64,000 nt of DNA from an uncultured Sulfurovum sp. (lineage in GTDB: Bacteria > Campylobacterota > Campylobacteria > Campylobacterales > Sulfurovaceae), in the NCBI GenBank assembly GCA_902727895.1, contig CACVAP010000093.1, positions 1 through 64,000 on the forward strand. Reading direction: 5' to 3'. Made by a program: the position numbers and the translations under genes. Of the stretch, positions 16,973-27,158 are shown piece after piece. A model generated the notes under the pieces. The model saw nothing but the letters and a program-made list of their open reading frames with translations. It did no database searches and had not been told where the DNA came from. The number at the start of each line of letters is the position of its first letter. Positions within the stretch are counted from its first letter, which is position 1.

Positions 16973-19443
16973 TCTCTTCCTTCTACATTTCTAGTACCAT
17001 AACGTAACTCTAAAGCATCAATATACTGATTTTCTGTCATCTCTAATACTTTAGATAAAACCTCATCACTATCTATCATTTTACTTTCTTTTAATCTTTT
17101 CAAAAAAATAAAATTACTTAAGGGATCATGCCAAAAGAAGTTAAATTCATCTATACCTAACTTTCCTCTGCTTCGATAGGCATTTGCATAATTATTTTTA
17201 AGAAATAAATTGGTATTAAATACTTTTATTTTACCTGTATTGAACCGTATAATATCCATGATAACTCTCTGAATCCCACTGGGAGCTCCTTTAAGCATTG
17301 TCGTAGCAAAAGCATGACCTGCCATATAACGTGGTCTAATATTCGTTTCTAATCCTAAAAAGCAAATATCATCTTCTTTATGTGAAGTATCTATTATCAC
17401 CCAATCTAACTCATTCATATATGAAATTTTTTGAGTATCTAATTGATTTCCTAATAAAATTTCACTAATATAAAAAGAAATATTCGTTCTTTCTCCAAAT
17501 TCTTCTTTAGCAAAGTTAGTTATACCATTATAATTGAACCTTAAGACAAGATCAAAACTATCAATCTCCTCTCCGACATTCAATCCCGACTCAAGAGGTC
17601 CAACAATGGCAATGGATTTGTTTTCAATATATTTAGAAAATTCTCTCTCCTTATCCGTAAAAAAATCTTCATAAAAGTCTCGTTTAACTTCTTTATTTTC
17701 AAAATAAAACTCAGACAATCCTAGTAACTGCAAATATTTTTGAATATACTTACTATCATTTTCAAGTAGTTTACTTCTTAATAAACTATAATCTTCTTTT
17801 TTATTTGCTTCTATCATTGCATTTACTTTATATCTTAGAAAAGCATTGTTCTCAACTTCTTTTCCTAATAAAATAGAATCTCGTGCATTGGTTCTTGCTA
17901 TTTGATATTTTGTGTATAAACGAGCAAAAATAAAAAGGTTGGAAAACAAAAACCATATAGGATAAGGTAAAAACTTAGCTTCTAAATTTTTATTAAACTG
18001 TATTCCTAATACCTCTATTTTCTGAAGGAAACCCTCACCTTTTAAAGAAGTCCATAGGCTATCATCCGTTAATTTTACATCATCTAAAATACTTAAAAAA
18101 TTCATCTTTAATAGTTTCCATTGCTTAGAGTTTCTTCTAGACTTAATAATAGCCTGATTTAGTAAGAATTCAACTCCAGCAAAGTTTTCAGCATTAAATA
18201 TATGATGAAAATAAACCAAACTGTCTTCTAACTTTTTAGTTTTATCTTCACTCAAGAGCATAAGTTCAGATTCACGTTTATAATATAAATAAGGAAAAGA
18301 TTCTATACTCTCTATATATTCTTCTTCTATCTTTGTAAACTTCTCAAAACTAGATTTCCAGTCTTTTTTATTAAAACTGCTTAAAGCATCATCATATAAA
18401 AACTTTAACTCTGATGAAAACTCATCTGATACTTTATTGGTCTTATTACTATCTATTGTTATAAAAAAATTTGATTGTATATATTCATTCAAATCTGTAT
18501 TTACATCAAAAGTATTTAGAAGAGTTTGTTTCTCTTTTAAAACAAAATATTTCGAGAAACCCCTATTAGATACTAAATATTTACTTCTTGCTAAATACCT
18601 CATATATAAGTCACTGTCTTTTATAACAAATATAATATTATGACTATTTATATATTCTTCATTTATTATATTTTTATCTTGAATTACCCATACATGTTCA
18701 TAGGTGTCAAACTTTACATTTTTTATTAATAATAAAAATATTTCATAAGGAATACCTGATAACACATCCTCATCACTACTTTCATAAAGAATTATATTTT
18801 CTTCTACTTCAAAGCGATTAGAATACTCTTCAACATCATTTGTAGCAACTGTGTCTAAGGATTGTACAATCCTTTGCTCTTTAAAGTATGAAGAAGCTTC
18901 TTCATACTTTCGTTGTTGTACAAGTACACCTCCCAATGAAAAATAAACATCTGCCTCAAACTCATCATTTCTACGAATATAAGCTTTATATCCATACTCT
19001 GCTACATCCCAACAGCCTAATTCCTCAGCTTTGATAGCAAAGCTTTTCCAACTATCTAATCGGGAAAGATTTAATGTTTGAATATATTCATAAAGAAAAA
19101 TTCTATTCTTTGTAACTATTTTTTTAACTGGATTTTTTATAGACAATAGCCTTTTCTTCATCATTAAAAAAGCACCACAAGCCTCTTTATACTGTTTGAT
19201 TGTATCAAAAGTATATCCTAGCCGATAATAAGTATCTGAATTTTTCTCATTATCAAAAAAGGTTGCCATATTATATGAAGAAATAGCAGAATTATATTTC
19301 TTTAACTGCTCTTGTACTTCTCCTAAATTCTGATAGGTATCAACTTTTTTATCAGAATTTATTATTGCTTCAAGATATAATTTTTCTGCTTTCTCCAAAA
19401 TATAAAACGCTTCATTCTCATCAGATTTATTTCCAAAATTCAT
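16969..19443 (-). CDS. TPR protein with embedded TagF-like half-domain and C-terminal GT29 (sialyltransferase-like) domain
   Basis: 824 aa; N-terminal TPRs; C-terminal KSIAIVGPLESGLNVGEEIDSFDLVLRFN resembles GT29 sialylmotif L; APSGIQRVIMDIIRFNTGKIKVFNTNLF could be the S-motif region; later HDP motif. Confidence 0.65.
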   Translation of the reverse strand: MNFGNKSDENEAFYILEKAEKLYLEAIINSDKKVDTYQNLGEVQEQLKKYNSAISSYNMATFFDNEKNSDTYYRLGYTFDTIKQYKEACGAFLMMKKRLLSIKNPVKKIVTKNRIFLYEYIQTLNLSRLDSWKSFAIKAEELGCWDVAEYGYKAYIRRNDEFEADVYFSLGGVLVQQRKYEEASSYFKEQRIVQSLDTVATNDVEEYSNRFEVEENIILYESSDEDVLSGIPYEIFLLLIKNVKFDTYEHVWVIQDKNIINEEYINSHNIIFVIKDSDLYMRYLARSKYLVSNRGFSKYFVLKEKQTLLNTFDVNTDLNEYIQSNFFITIDSNKTNKVSDEFSSELKFLYDDALSSFNKKDWKSSFEKFTKIEEEYIESIESFPYLYYKRESELMLLSEDKTKKLEDSLVYFHHIFNAENFAGVEFLLNQAIIKSRRNSKQWKLLKMNFLSILDDVKLTDDSLWTSLKGEGFLQKIEVLGIQFNKNLEAKFLPYPIWFLFSNLFIFARLYTKYQIARTNARDSILLGKEVENNAFLRYKVNAMIEANKKEDYSLLRSKLLENDSKYIQKYLQLLGLSEFYFENKEVKRDFYEDFFTDKEREFSKYIENKSIAIVGPLESGLNVGEEIDSFDLVLRFNYNGITNFAKEEFGERTNISFYISEILLGNQLDTQKISYMNELDWVIIDTSHKEDDICFLGLETNIRPRYMAGHAFATTMLKGAPSGIQRVIMDIIRFNTGKIKVFNTNLFLKNNYANAYRSRGKLGIDEFNFFWHDPLSNFIFLKRLKESKMIDSDEVLSKVLEMTENQYIDALELRYGTRNVEGRE

Positions 19444-19718
19444 TATTTCTACTTACTATCAATCTCTTTTTTATTTAAATAATATTCCATATAAATAATA
19501 TATGATTAATCTTTTTATTATGCATTCTATCGAACTCTAATAATGTGATAAGCATAGTTCATACATATCTAAGTAATAATCTAATTACTCACTTCATATC
19601 GTGACATATTCACTTTATCTATCCTTCTCAAACTACTGATGTGCTACCCAAATACTCTCTTATCCCAAGCCCCATAAGATTAACCCAAAAAAGCTATAAT
19701 AACTTAAAGGATTTACAC

Positions 19719-20378
19719 ATGAAAACAATAGGCTTAATTCCATTTTGGTTTAACAATGGTAATAGCAGAGATATTAAAAAGTTAGCAGGGAAGCATCTAA
19801 TAGACTACAGTGTCTCTCTGCTCAACGCTTCCACTTTAATTGAAGAAACTATTATCTACTCTTCCTACCAAGACATTCTAAACTACATAGATCCAGAACT
19901 TAAAGTTACACATCTTTCAAGAGATTCTAGCTTAGATAATGAAGACATACTTATTGAAGACATTATAGAAAGTTTCTTTGCAGACTACACAGCAGAGACT
20001 CTTGTCTTGCTCCACCCCTATAGTCCATTCTTGACACTAGACACATTAAATGAATGCATAAAAAAAGTACAAACTAACGTTTATGACTCTGCTTTCACAG
20101 CCATAGAGACTAAAAAATTTGCTTGGTATAAAGATAATCCTCTAAACTTTGACCGAACAAAAAAGTCCCCAAAACTCAAAGATTTAGATTCTATAATTAG
20201 TGAACAAGGATTACTTTATGTCTTAACTAAAGAAAGCTTTTTACAACACAAAAGTAGAGTAGGAAATAATCCTTATATGCACATCATTAATCATTTTGAA
20301 GGACATGAGATCAATGAAAAAAAAGATTTCGAAATTGCTGAATTAATTATTAATTCAGGAATGTTTCAAGGAATATAA
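19719..20378 (+). CDS. Cytidylyltransferase-like (acylneuraminate/Kdo nucleotidyltransferase fold), degenerate P-loop-like motif
   Basis: MKTIGLIPFWFNNGNSRDIKKLAGKHLIDYSVSLLNAS... resembles NeuA-type start without the ARxGSKR motif; ETLVLLHPYSPFLTLDTLNECIKK matches the LHPTSPF-type region. ATG at 19719 has AAAGG upstream; the track start (19641) is probably too early. Confidence 0.65.
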   Translation: MKTIGLIPFWFNNGNSRDIKKLAGKHLIDYSVSLLNASTLIEETIIYSSYQDILNYIDPELKVTHLSRDSSLDNEDILIEDIIESFFADYTAETLVLLHPYSPFLTLDTLNECIKKVQTNVYDSAFTAIETKKFAWYKDNPLNFDRTKKSPKLKDLDSIISEQGLLYVLTKESFLQHKSRVGNNPYMHIINHFEGHEINEKKDFEIAELIINSGMFQGI

Positions 20379-20379
20379 C

Positions 20380-21495
20380 ATGGAAACCATCAATGTAGAT
20401 TTTACAGAAAACAACTATGATATCCATATAGACAAGGGGATTATTCAACATATTGCTAAACTACTTCTTTCTAAGACAAACAACAAAAAAGTCATTATTG
20501 TGGCTGATGATTTTTTTAAAGACTCTATAGTAAAAGATATTATAGCTTTACTACATCAATTTGAAATCCATACGCATTTTATGCCTGCTGGAAAAGCCAA
20601 TAAAAACATGAATGAAGTCTTAAAAATCTATGCTATTTTAGAAGAAAATGATTTAGCACGTGATTCCACTCTCATTGCTATTGGTGGTGGAGTTATTGGC
20701 GACTTGGCAGGTTTTATCGCAAGTACTTGGTATAGAGGTATGAACTTAGTTCACATACCTACTACACTCATGGCAATGGTCGACAGCTCGGTAGGTGGGA
20801 AGGTTGCCATTAACTTTAGACAGACTATTAATGCTGTAGGTAATTACTATCACCCTATCTTTACACTAATGGATTTAGATCTTATAGACAGTTTACCAAC
20901 TAGAGACTATAACTCAGGTATAGCTGAGGTAATCAAATGTGCCATCATTAATGATAAAGATTTTTATAACACTTTATCAACAAACTCTTTAAATATCTTA
21001 AATAAAAAAGAAGAAGATGTTAAAGCTTTCATTTCTAAAAGTATTAAAATAAAAATTGCCCATGTACAAGGTGATATACGCGAAGGAAACAAGCGTTTAC
21101 TCCTAAACTATGGACATACATTGGGACATGCTATTGAAATTTCTACAGCAACAAACTATCAAGAACACTACCGACATGGAGAAGGTGTTTCTCTTGGTAT
21201 AATGGCTGCTGCTTATATCGCAGAAGAACATTTATCACTCTCGCCTACTATTTATGCGTCTTATGAAAAGCTCTTTCAGTCTTACTCTTTACCAACTTAT
21301 GTCTCTGCCTCTCAAATTGGCTTTAGTCGAGAAGCATTATTGAAAAAATGTTTACGAAATGTTCTTAAAGATAAAAAAAGAATTGACAACCATCTAAGAG
21401 TTGTCTTAGCAAGTGAGATTGGAAAAGCATCTACCTATACAGAGGTTCCAATGAAATTAATTGAATTAGCATTTCATCATATTATAAAGGAGTAA
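20380..21495 (+). CDS. 3-dehydroquinate synthase family protein (sugar-phosphate cyclase)
   Basis: 371 aa; IAIGGGVIGDLAGFIASTWYRGMNLVHIPTTLMAMVDSSVGGKVAIN, AEVIKCAII, LLLNYGHTLGHAIE, HGEGVSLGI. Confidence 0.92.
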   Translation: METINVDFTENNYDIHIDKGIIQHIAKLLLSKTNNKKVIIVADDFFKDSIVKDIIALLHQFEIHTHFMPAGKANKNMNEVLKIYAILEENDLARDSTLIAIGGGVIGDLAGFIASTWYRGMNLVHIPTTLMAMVDSSVGGKVAINFRQTINAVGNYYHPIFTLMDLDLIDSLPTRDYNSGIAEVIKCAIINDKDFYNTLSTNSLNILNKKEEDVKAFISKSIKIKIAHVQGDIREGNKRLLLNYGHTLGHAIEISTATNYQEHYRHGEGVSLGIMAAAYIAEEHLSLSPTIYASYEKLFQSYSLPTYVSASQIGFSREALLKKCLRNVLKDKKRIDNHLRVVLASEIGKASTYTEVPMKLIELAFHHIIKE

Positions 21496-21496
21496 A

Positions 21497-22516
21497 ATGA
21501 ATTACAGATACATTGGTAAATCTGGGCTCAGAGTTTCAGAGATTGGATTAGGAACAATGACATTTGGGACAAATGCCAATAAAAAAGAATCTTTTAAGAT
21601 TATGGACAAAGCCTATGAGCGTGGTATAAACCTTATAGACACAGCAGAACTCTACCCCTCGCCTGTATCAAAAGAGTTAGCAGGTCTTAGTGAGGTGTAT
21701 ATAGGTGAATGGTTACAAACAAAACCCCGAGATTCTATCATTTTGGCTTCCAAAGTAGCAGGTGGGGCAAATAGTTGGTTTATTCCTCCCATACGTCATG
21801 GCTTAACTGCGCTAGATTCATTTCATATTATAAAAGCTGTAGAAGCATCTTTAAAACGCTTAAACACAGAATACCTAGACTTATATCAAATTCATTGGTC
21901 AGATACTACTGTACCCATAGAAGAGACACTAAAAGCCTTAGATATACTCGTAAAAAGTGGGAAGGTTCGTTATATTGGTACATCAAATGATACTGCCTAT
22001 GGACTAACAAAAGCCAATGAAATAGCAAAGCACAAAAAACTAAGTAGATTCCAATCCATACAAAATAATTTTTCTCTTAACAATCCACGGTTCTTAGATG
22101 AATTCTCTACTCTATGTCAAGAAGAACAAATTTCTTTACTTGCCTATTCTCCACTCGCTGGTGGTGTCTTGAGTGGTAAGTACAACGATGGTAATTACCC
22201 TTCCAATGCACGGTATTCACACCATATTAGCTCCAAAGCATTAAGAGAAAGAGAAATGGCTAAACGCTTTATAAACCCTAAGACCATAGAAGCTACTAAA
22301 TCCTATATGAACTTAGCTAAAGACTTAGGGGTATCTTCTGTTACTTTAGCCATAGCTTGGACACTAAACTTTGACTTTGTTGCTTCTACTTTGACATCTG
22401 CTAGAGCTGAGGAACAATTGGATGAAGTTTTACAAGCAACAGAGTTTAAAATGACGGATGATATTTTAAAAGAAATTGAGAAAATACAGAAAGATATATT
22501 ATACCCCATGGGTTAA
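21497..22516 (+). CDS. Aldo/keto reductase
   Basis: 339 aa; MNYRYIGKSGLRVSEIGLGTMTFG, GINLIDTAELYP, LDLYQIHWSD, VRYIGTSN, LLAYSPLAGGVLSGKY. Confidence 0.95.
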   Translation: MNYRYIGKSGLRVSEIGLGTMTFGTNANKKESFKIMDKAYERGINLIDTAELYPSPVSKELAGLSEVYIGEWLQTKPRDSIILASKVAGGANSWFIPPIRHGLTALDSFHIIKAVEASLKRLNTEYLDLYQIHWSDTTVPIEETLKALDILVKSGKVRYIGTSNDTAYGLTKANEIAKHKKLSRFQSIQNNFSLNNPRFLDEFSTLCQEEQISLLAYSPLAGGVLSGKYNDGNYPSNARYSHHISSKALREREMAKRFINPKTIEATKSYMNLAKDLGVSSVTLAIAWTLNFDFVASTLTSARAEEQLDEVLQATEFKMTDDILKEIEKIQKDILYPMG

Positions 22517-22535
22517 AACAAAATAAAGGTAAAAA

Positions 22536-23222
22536 ATGAGTATTTCAATAGTACTACCCATTAGAAAAGGTAGCCAACGTGTTAAAAACAAGAACATACG
22601 ACCTTTTTCCAAAGATGGAAAAAGTTTAACAGAGTTAAAGATTATAGAACTTCTTAAAATTAAAGAAGTAGATGAAATCGTTGTAACCTCTAATTATGAT
22701 GAGGCCATAGAGCAAATAGAAGCCATAGCTAAAAATGACCCACGTGTCAAAATAGACAGACGTCCTGAACATCTATGTACGCCAACTACAAATGTAAAAG
22801 AGCTTATAGAGTATATGCCTACTATTACTACAGGAGAACATATATTATGGTTACATGTCACTAGTCCTTTTGTCAAAGCAGAAGATTATCAACAAGGTAT
22901 TAAAAAGTACTTTGAAGCTTTAGAAGAAGGACGAGACTCCATTATGTCGGTTACCGAAATAAAACAATTCTTATGGTCAGATAGAGAGAAAAAGATTATT
23001 AATGCAAATAGTAGTATTGAAAGTAAATGGGTACAAACGCAAGACCTAGAACCTCTCTATGAAATCAATCATGCTTTTTACATTAACTCTAGAGAAAATT
23101 ACTTAAATACTTCAGACAGAATTGGAAGTAATCCATACTTATATGTATTAAAAGGTTCAAAAGTTATTGATATTGATTGGGAAGAAGATTTTGAATTGGC
23201 TAGTAAGATTTTTAATATTTAG
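22536..23222 (+). CDS. Acylneuraminate cytidylyltransferase family (CMP-sugar synthetase)
   Basis: 228 aa; VLPIRKGSQRVKNKNIRPF (canonical motif), ILWLHVTSPFVKAEDY, IDIDWEEDFELA. Confidence 0.88.
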   Translation: MSISIVLPIRKGSQRVKNKNIRPFSKDGKSLTELKIIELLKIKEVDEIVVTSNYDEAIEQIEAIAKNDPRVKIDRRPEHLCTPTTNVKELIEYMPTITTGEHILWLHVTSPFVKAEDYQQGIKKYFEALEEGRDSIMSVTEIKQFLWSDREKKIINANSSIESKWVQTQDLEPLYEINHAFYINSRENYLNTSDRIGSNPYLYVLKGSKVIDIDWEEDFELASKIFNI

Positions 23223-23245
23223 AAAAGAAGTGTAAGTTATAAAAG

Positions 23246-23271
23246 TTGCTAAGCAAATAAATGCTTAGCAA
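23246..23271. terminator. Hairpin at the end of the + strand operon, convergent with the surface-protein gene
   Basis: Perfect 10-bp inverted repeat TTGCTAAGCA-AATAAA-TGCTTAGCAA shortly after the stop at 23222; a second short AACAACA/TGTTGTT repeat follows (23271-23297). No strong U-tract on the + strand. Confidence 0.55.
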
Positions 23272-23312
23272 ACAACAAAACTAAAAGTTCTGTTGTTCAA
23301 GAAAAGTGATTT

Positions 23313-24824
23313 CTAGAATACTGAAATCGCTCTATCTCCACCATCAGGTCCAGCCATTGTAGCAACAACTGTAGCTTCAGCAGAAATTGAGAATACTACA
23401 GACCATGCATTTTTAAGACCAGCAGCATCAGCACCATCTTTTAAAGCACCTTGTGTTGAGAAGTAGAATCCTGTTGCACCAGCTGCAATAGTACCTAAAT
23501 CAATTGAAGGAGAAACTGTACCATCTTGATCTGTAACGATAGCCGAAATTGTAGCTTCAGAATCAGAAAGACTTGTAACTTTAACCATTGATTTGTAAGA
23601 TGAGTTCATGTAAGGAACTGTAAACTGTGTTTCACCACCAGTTGCAAATGTAGCTAAGCTAGCACCTTTAGCTTCTCTATCAGAGCTAAGTACCTTACCG
23701 TTACTTGCTGTAAATACAAGTCCACCAGTTACATCACCTTCAGTAATTACTGAAGTACCTGTTGGAGTATAAGTAATTGTAATATTATGCTCACCACCAG
23801 CGTTACTTACATTGATATCATTAATTGTAATAGCAGAACCCATTACACCTGTATCATTACTGTCACTGTGTGTACCATCTGCTGCTAAAGTAATTGCAAC
23901 ATCTGAGTTAGCACTATTAGCAAATACTGGAGTAACAGTAAGCGCAGTTAAGTTGAACTCGTCAGACATATTTTTAACAGTAATTGTAGTTGTACAAGGA
24001 CCTGTTGCAGTTTCCTCACAACCTGGACAATACTCACTAGCTCTAGAATCAGTAGCTGCAGCTACCATCGGATTATTAATTCCTGTAGCAAGTACAGCAT
24101 CTGAGAATACTTTATTCTCTTCATTAGTATCAATTGTACAAACTGGAACATCACAAGCTACAGTTACTAATCTCTTAGTTTGAGCAACTTGAATTGCAGG
24201 AGCAGTATAATCCGTAAATGCTTGAGATGAATCATCAATTGCCTGAGGAATCTCTACAGAAATTGCAGTACATGCATCTGCAGATGAAATAATTGATAAT
24301 GGAGTACCAGTAGCACAAGCACTACCTGCCATAAAAGTAACATTGCTATCTCTAACTAAAGAAGCAGCAAGAAGATTATCATCAATTCTAAAACTCATGT
24401 TGTTCATAGTAGTTGACCCATCTGTATCTCCAACAGAAACCATTGTTCCAACTTTACCTAAACCTGCATCAAGAATTGCTGCATTAGTACAGATAATAGC
24501 TTCTTGAGCTAATGCAAAAGTTGCATTATTCGCTCTTAATGTAAATTTTGAACCTGACGTTAAGTTAACAAATGAACTCCATACCAATTCAATTTCTTTT
24601 GGCACACCTGTAGCGAAATCTACAGAAACATTATGCTCATAAGAATTTAGGTTTTCCCCACCTAGTGCAGCTGTCCCACTATAGTCAACATAATCTGGGT
24701 TAATATAAAGCTTACTTAATCTGTCAGCTGTTGGAACATCTTCACCTACAACAGCTGTTGCTGCAGAAAGAGAGATACTTGAAATTATTGTACCAATTAG
24801 TACACTTGAAAGAATTTTGTTCAT
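23313..24824 (-). CDS. Secreted/surface protein of unknown function, beta-rich, signal peptide
   Basis: 503 aa; MNKILSSVLIGTIISSISLSAATA signal-like N-terminus; low-complexity Ser/Thr/Ala/Val-rich sequence with Cys pairs (ACDVPVC, YCPGCEETATGPC); stands alone between two long operons. Confidence 0.75.
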   Translation of the reverse strand: MNKILSSVLIGTIISSISLSAATAVVGEDVPTADRLSKLYINPDYVDYSGTAALGGENLNSYEHNVSVDFATGVPKEIELVWSSFVNLTSGSKFTLRANNATFALAQEAIICTNAAILDAGLGKVGTMVSVGDTDGSTTMNNMSFRIDDNLLAASLVRDSNVTFMAGSACATGTPLSIISSADACTAISVEIPQAIDDSSQAFTDYTAPAIQVAQTKRLVTVACDVPVCTIDTNEENKVFSDAVLATGINNPMVAAATDSRASEYCPGCEETATGPCTTTITVKNMSDEFNLTALTVTPVFANSANSDVAITLAADGTHSDSNDTGVMGSAITINDINVSNAGGEHNITITYTPTGTSVITEGDVTGGLVFTASNGKVLSSDREAKGASLATFATGGETQFTVPYMNSSYKSMVKVTSLSDSEATISAIVTDQDGTVSPSIDLGTIAAGATGFYFSTQGALKDGADAAGLKNAWSVVFSISAEATVVATMAGPDGGDRAISVF

Positions 24825-24995
24825 ATTTGAACTCCTTTTAAAAGTTTTAATTCATGAAGAATTACCCTCACTTGCTGTTATTTTAGCACATATAATCTTA
24901 AATAAGTATAGTTTATTTTTAAAAACATTTTATGAAGGAAACATATCCCTCCTTGCTAAACATAAAAAAATATATTTAAACATGTAAAAATTTTT

Positions 24996-27158
24996 TTACT
25001 TAAAGTTAATTAATTCCAATAATGCCTCTGTTACAACCTTTGCATCACTATTGTTTCTAATAATCGTTGGTTTAATTAAAATCACTAATTCACTCTTTTC
25101 TACTGTGTCTCCTGCATTAGAAAAAAGCTTACCTAGTATTGGGACATCTCCTAAAAATGGGACTTTAACGTCATTTTTTGTTTTGTCTTCTGAGATTAGT
25201 CCCCCCAACACAACTGTCTCACCACTTTTTAAAACAACATCTGTCTGTAAAGCTCTGTTAAAGATTACTGGTGATGAAATAGATGAAATGGTGTTTTGTT
25301 TAGCAGAACTAACATTTTGTGTAATATTTAAAGTTAAGTACCCATCTGAATTAATTATTGGTTTTACAGATAATGAAATCCCCGTTTCTTGATATGAAAT
25401 ACTTTGTATAATCCCAGCAACCTCAGATGATGTTGCCTGTGATGTTAAGATGGGTACTCTATTTCCTACATTAATACTTGCACTGTGATTATTTAAAACT
25501 AGCAATTTTGGATTAGAAAGAATGTTCACATAATCTTTCGTTTCTGCAGCTGAGAAGACAGCACTTAAGCCTTTAGAAACAGAGAACATATTTGCCAATA
25601 AGCCAGCAGCACCCGTTGAACCTTGTCCATCTAAACCAGTTACGTTGTAACCACTTTTTTCTAAAAACCATTGAAATCCAAACTTTAAAGACTCGGTTAA
25701 AGAAATGTCAGCAATGGTTACTTCTATTAAAACTTGTTTTGGAAGCGTATCTAGATTCTCTAGCATTTTTTTCAAATCAAGATAATGCTTTTTAGTAGCA
25801 TGAATAATAATATTATTACGCTCTTTATCTAAAACAACTGTTGTTTTTTCCTCTAACTTTTCAGCATTCCCACCCATTCTAGTACTTGATATTACTGATT
25901 CTTTTATTTGCTCTGGATTTTCTACATTGTTACTTCTTGTCCCCACACTATTATTGTTAGTATTCGAACTTGAACTACTGGCTGAACCATTAACCCCATA
26001 AAGATGTGAAAAACTCTTTATAACAGTGACCAGTTCTTCTGCTTTTCTATTTAATGGTTTGTAAACGAAAAATTCCAAATCTTCAGAAGTATTTTTTTCT
26101 ACAATATCTAGTTTTGATTTCCAAAGAAGAACAGTTTCTATCCAAGAGGTTTTGTCTGACAGCAGTAAAAAAGAATTAATTTGTTTGATAGGTACCAATT
26201 GTACCCCTGCCGACTTGGGTGAACTGGCTACTAAAATCCCATAATTGTCTAAAATTGGTTTCAATTGAGTAAGAAATTCCTCAACATCCATGTTTTGCAT
26301 ACGAACTAATTTCATCTGTTTATTTCTCATGCTTGGCTGATCAATAAAGTCATAAAACTCTAATGCCTTTTTAATATTTTTAACTTTATCTCTAAGTTTA
26401 ATAACATTTTCATAATCATCAATTCTTAAATCAGAATTTTTACTTAAGAAGTACTCTTTAATAAATAAATTATGTTTAGTTATTTGTTTATTATAATAAA
26501 AAGGTCTCATCATATAAATGATATCATCATCATTTAACCCTTTTGGAAGCGTCGTTCCAAAATAAACTTTATGTACTGACTCAGACAATTGTTTAGATGA
26601 TTTCTTTATATAAAATATATCTCCTTCAACATCCATAACAATTTTGAATTCCTGTAATATATTTGAGACTATTGAGAAAAGTTTTTTCTTAGAGATTTTT
26701 TCTTTAATATTAATAGATACAGGCTCTACACTTTTCTGTACATTTTTATCTAAAACATAATCAACTTTTAATACCTTTGAAAAAACCAAATGCAAAAATT
26801 TGTTTAACGGCATTTCCTCTATGGAAAGTTTTACTTTTTTAGTATCAAAGTGTTTTTTAACAACCATAAGATCACTATTGAAAACTTTTTGTCCTGTTTT
26901 TAATGACTTAATATTTGTTATTTCTTGCACATTATCTTTTGTACTGGGTATCACATAACTTGATAAGTCTTCAACCATGTCTTCCGTTAAAGAGTCCTCT
27001 ACATAAGAGACTTCTTTATTCTCAAAACTTAACTTATCATCAATGTCATTAAGAACATATTGTTTAGTATTTGGTCTGTTATTTGAATCAATTATAGAAC
27101 AACCTGTTATTCCTACACATATAAATACACATATAAATATACTACTTATCTTATTCAT
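24996..27158 (-). CDS. gspD: Type II secretion system secretin
   Basis: 720 aa; lipoprotein-like GITGCS, N-domain repeats, secretin core VPILTSQA...QSISYQETGISLSVKPIIN, VVLGGLISEDKTKNDVKVPFLGDVPILGKLFS. Confidence 0.93.
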   Translation of the reverse strand: MNKISSIFICVFICVGITGCSIIDSNNRPNTKQYVLNDIDDKLSFENKEVSYVEDSLTEDMVEDLSSYVIPSTKDNVQEITNIKSLKTGQKVFNSDLMVVKKHFDTKKVKLSIEEMPLNKFLHLVFSKVLKVDYVLDKNVQKSVEPVSINIKEKISKKKLFSIVSNILQEFKIVMDVEGDIFYIKKSSKQLSESVHKVYFGTTLPKGLNDDDIIYMMRPFYYNKQITKHNLFIKEYFLSKNSDLRIDDYENVIKLRDKVKNIKKALEFYDFIDQPSMRNKQMKLVRMQNMDVEEFLTQLKPILDNYGILVASSPKSAGVQLVPIKQINSFLLLSDKTSWIETVLLWKSKLDIVEKNTSEDLEFFVYKPLNRKAEELVTVIKSFSHLYGVNGSASSSSSNTNNNSVGTRSNNVENPEQIKESVISSTRMGGNAEKLEEKTTVVLDKERNNIIIHATKKHYLDLKKMLENLDTLPKQVLIEVTIADISLTESLKFGFQWFLEKSGYNVTGLDGQGSTGAAGLLANMFSVSKGLSAVFSAAETKDYVNILSNPKLLVLNNHSASINVGNRVPILTSQATSSEVAGIIQSISYQETGISLSVKPIINSDGYLTLNITQNVSSAKQNTISSISSPVIFNRALQTDVVLKSGETVVLGGLISEDKTKNDVKVPFLGDVPILGKLFSNAGDTVEKSELVILIKPTIIRNNSDAKVVTEALLELINFK

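Noticed and set aside
23812-24183. + strand 123-aa ORF opposite the surface-protein gene
   Set aside because: Reverse reading of a low-complexity coding region; the minus-strand signal peptide protein explains the sequence better.
25201-25206. C6 tract in gspD as a possible phase-variable poly-G repeat
   Set aside because: Only six bases and explained by the conserved VLGGL codons of the secretin; too short to claim slippage.
25051-25392. + strand 113-aa ORF opposite gspD
   Set aside because: Fully antisense to the conserved secretin core; no own ribosome-binding site or family motif.
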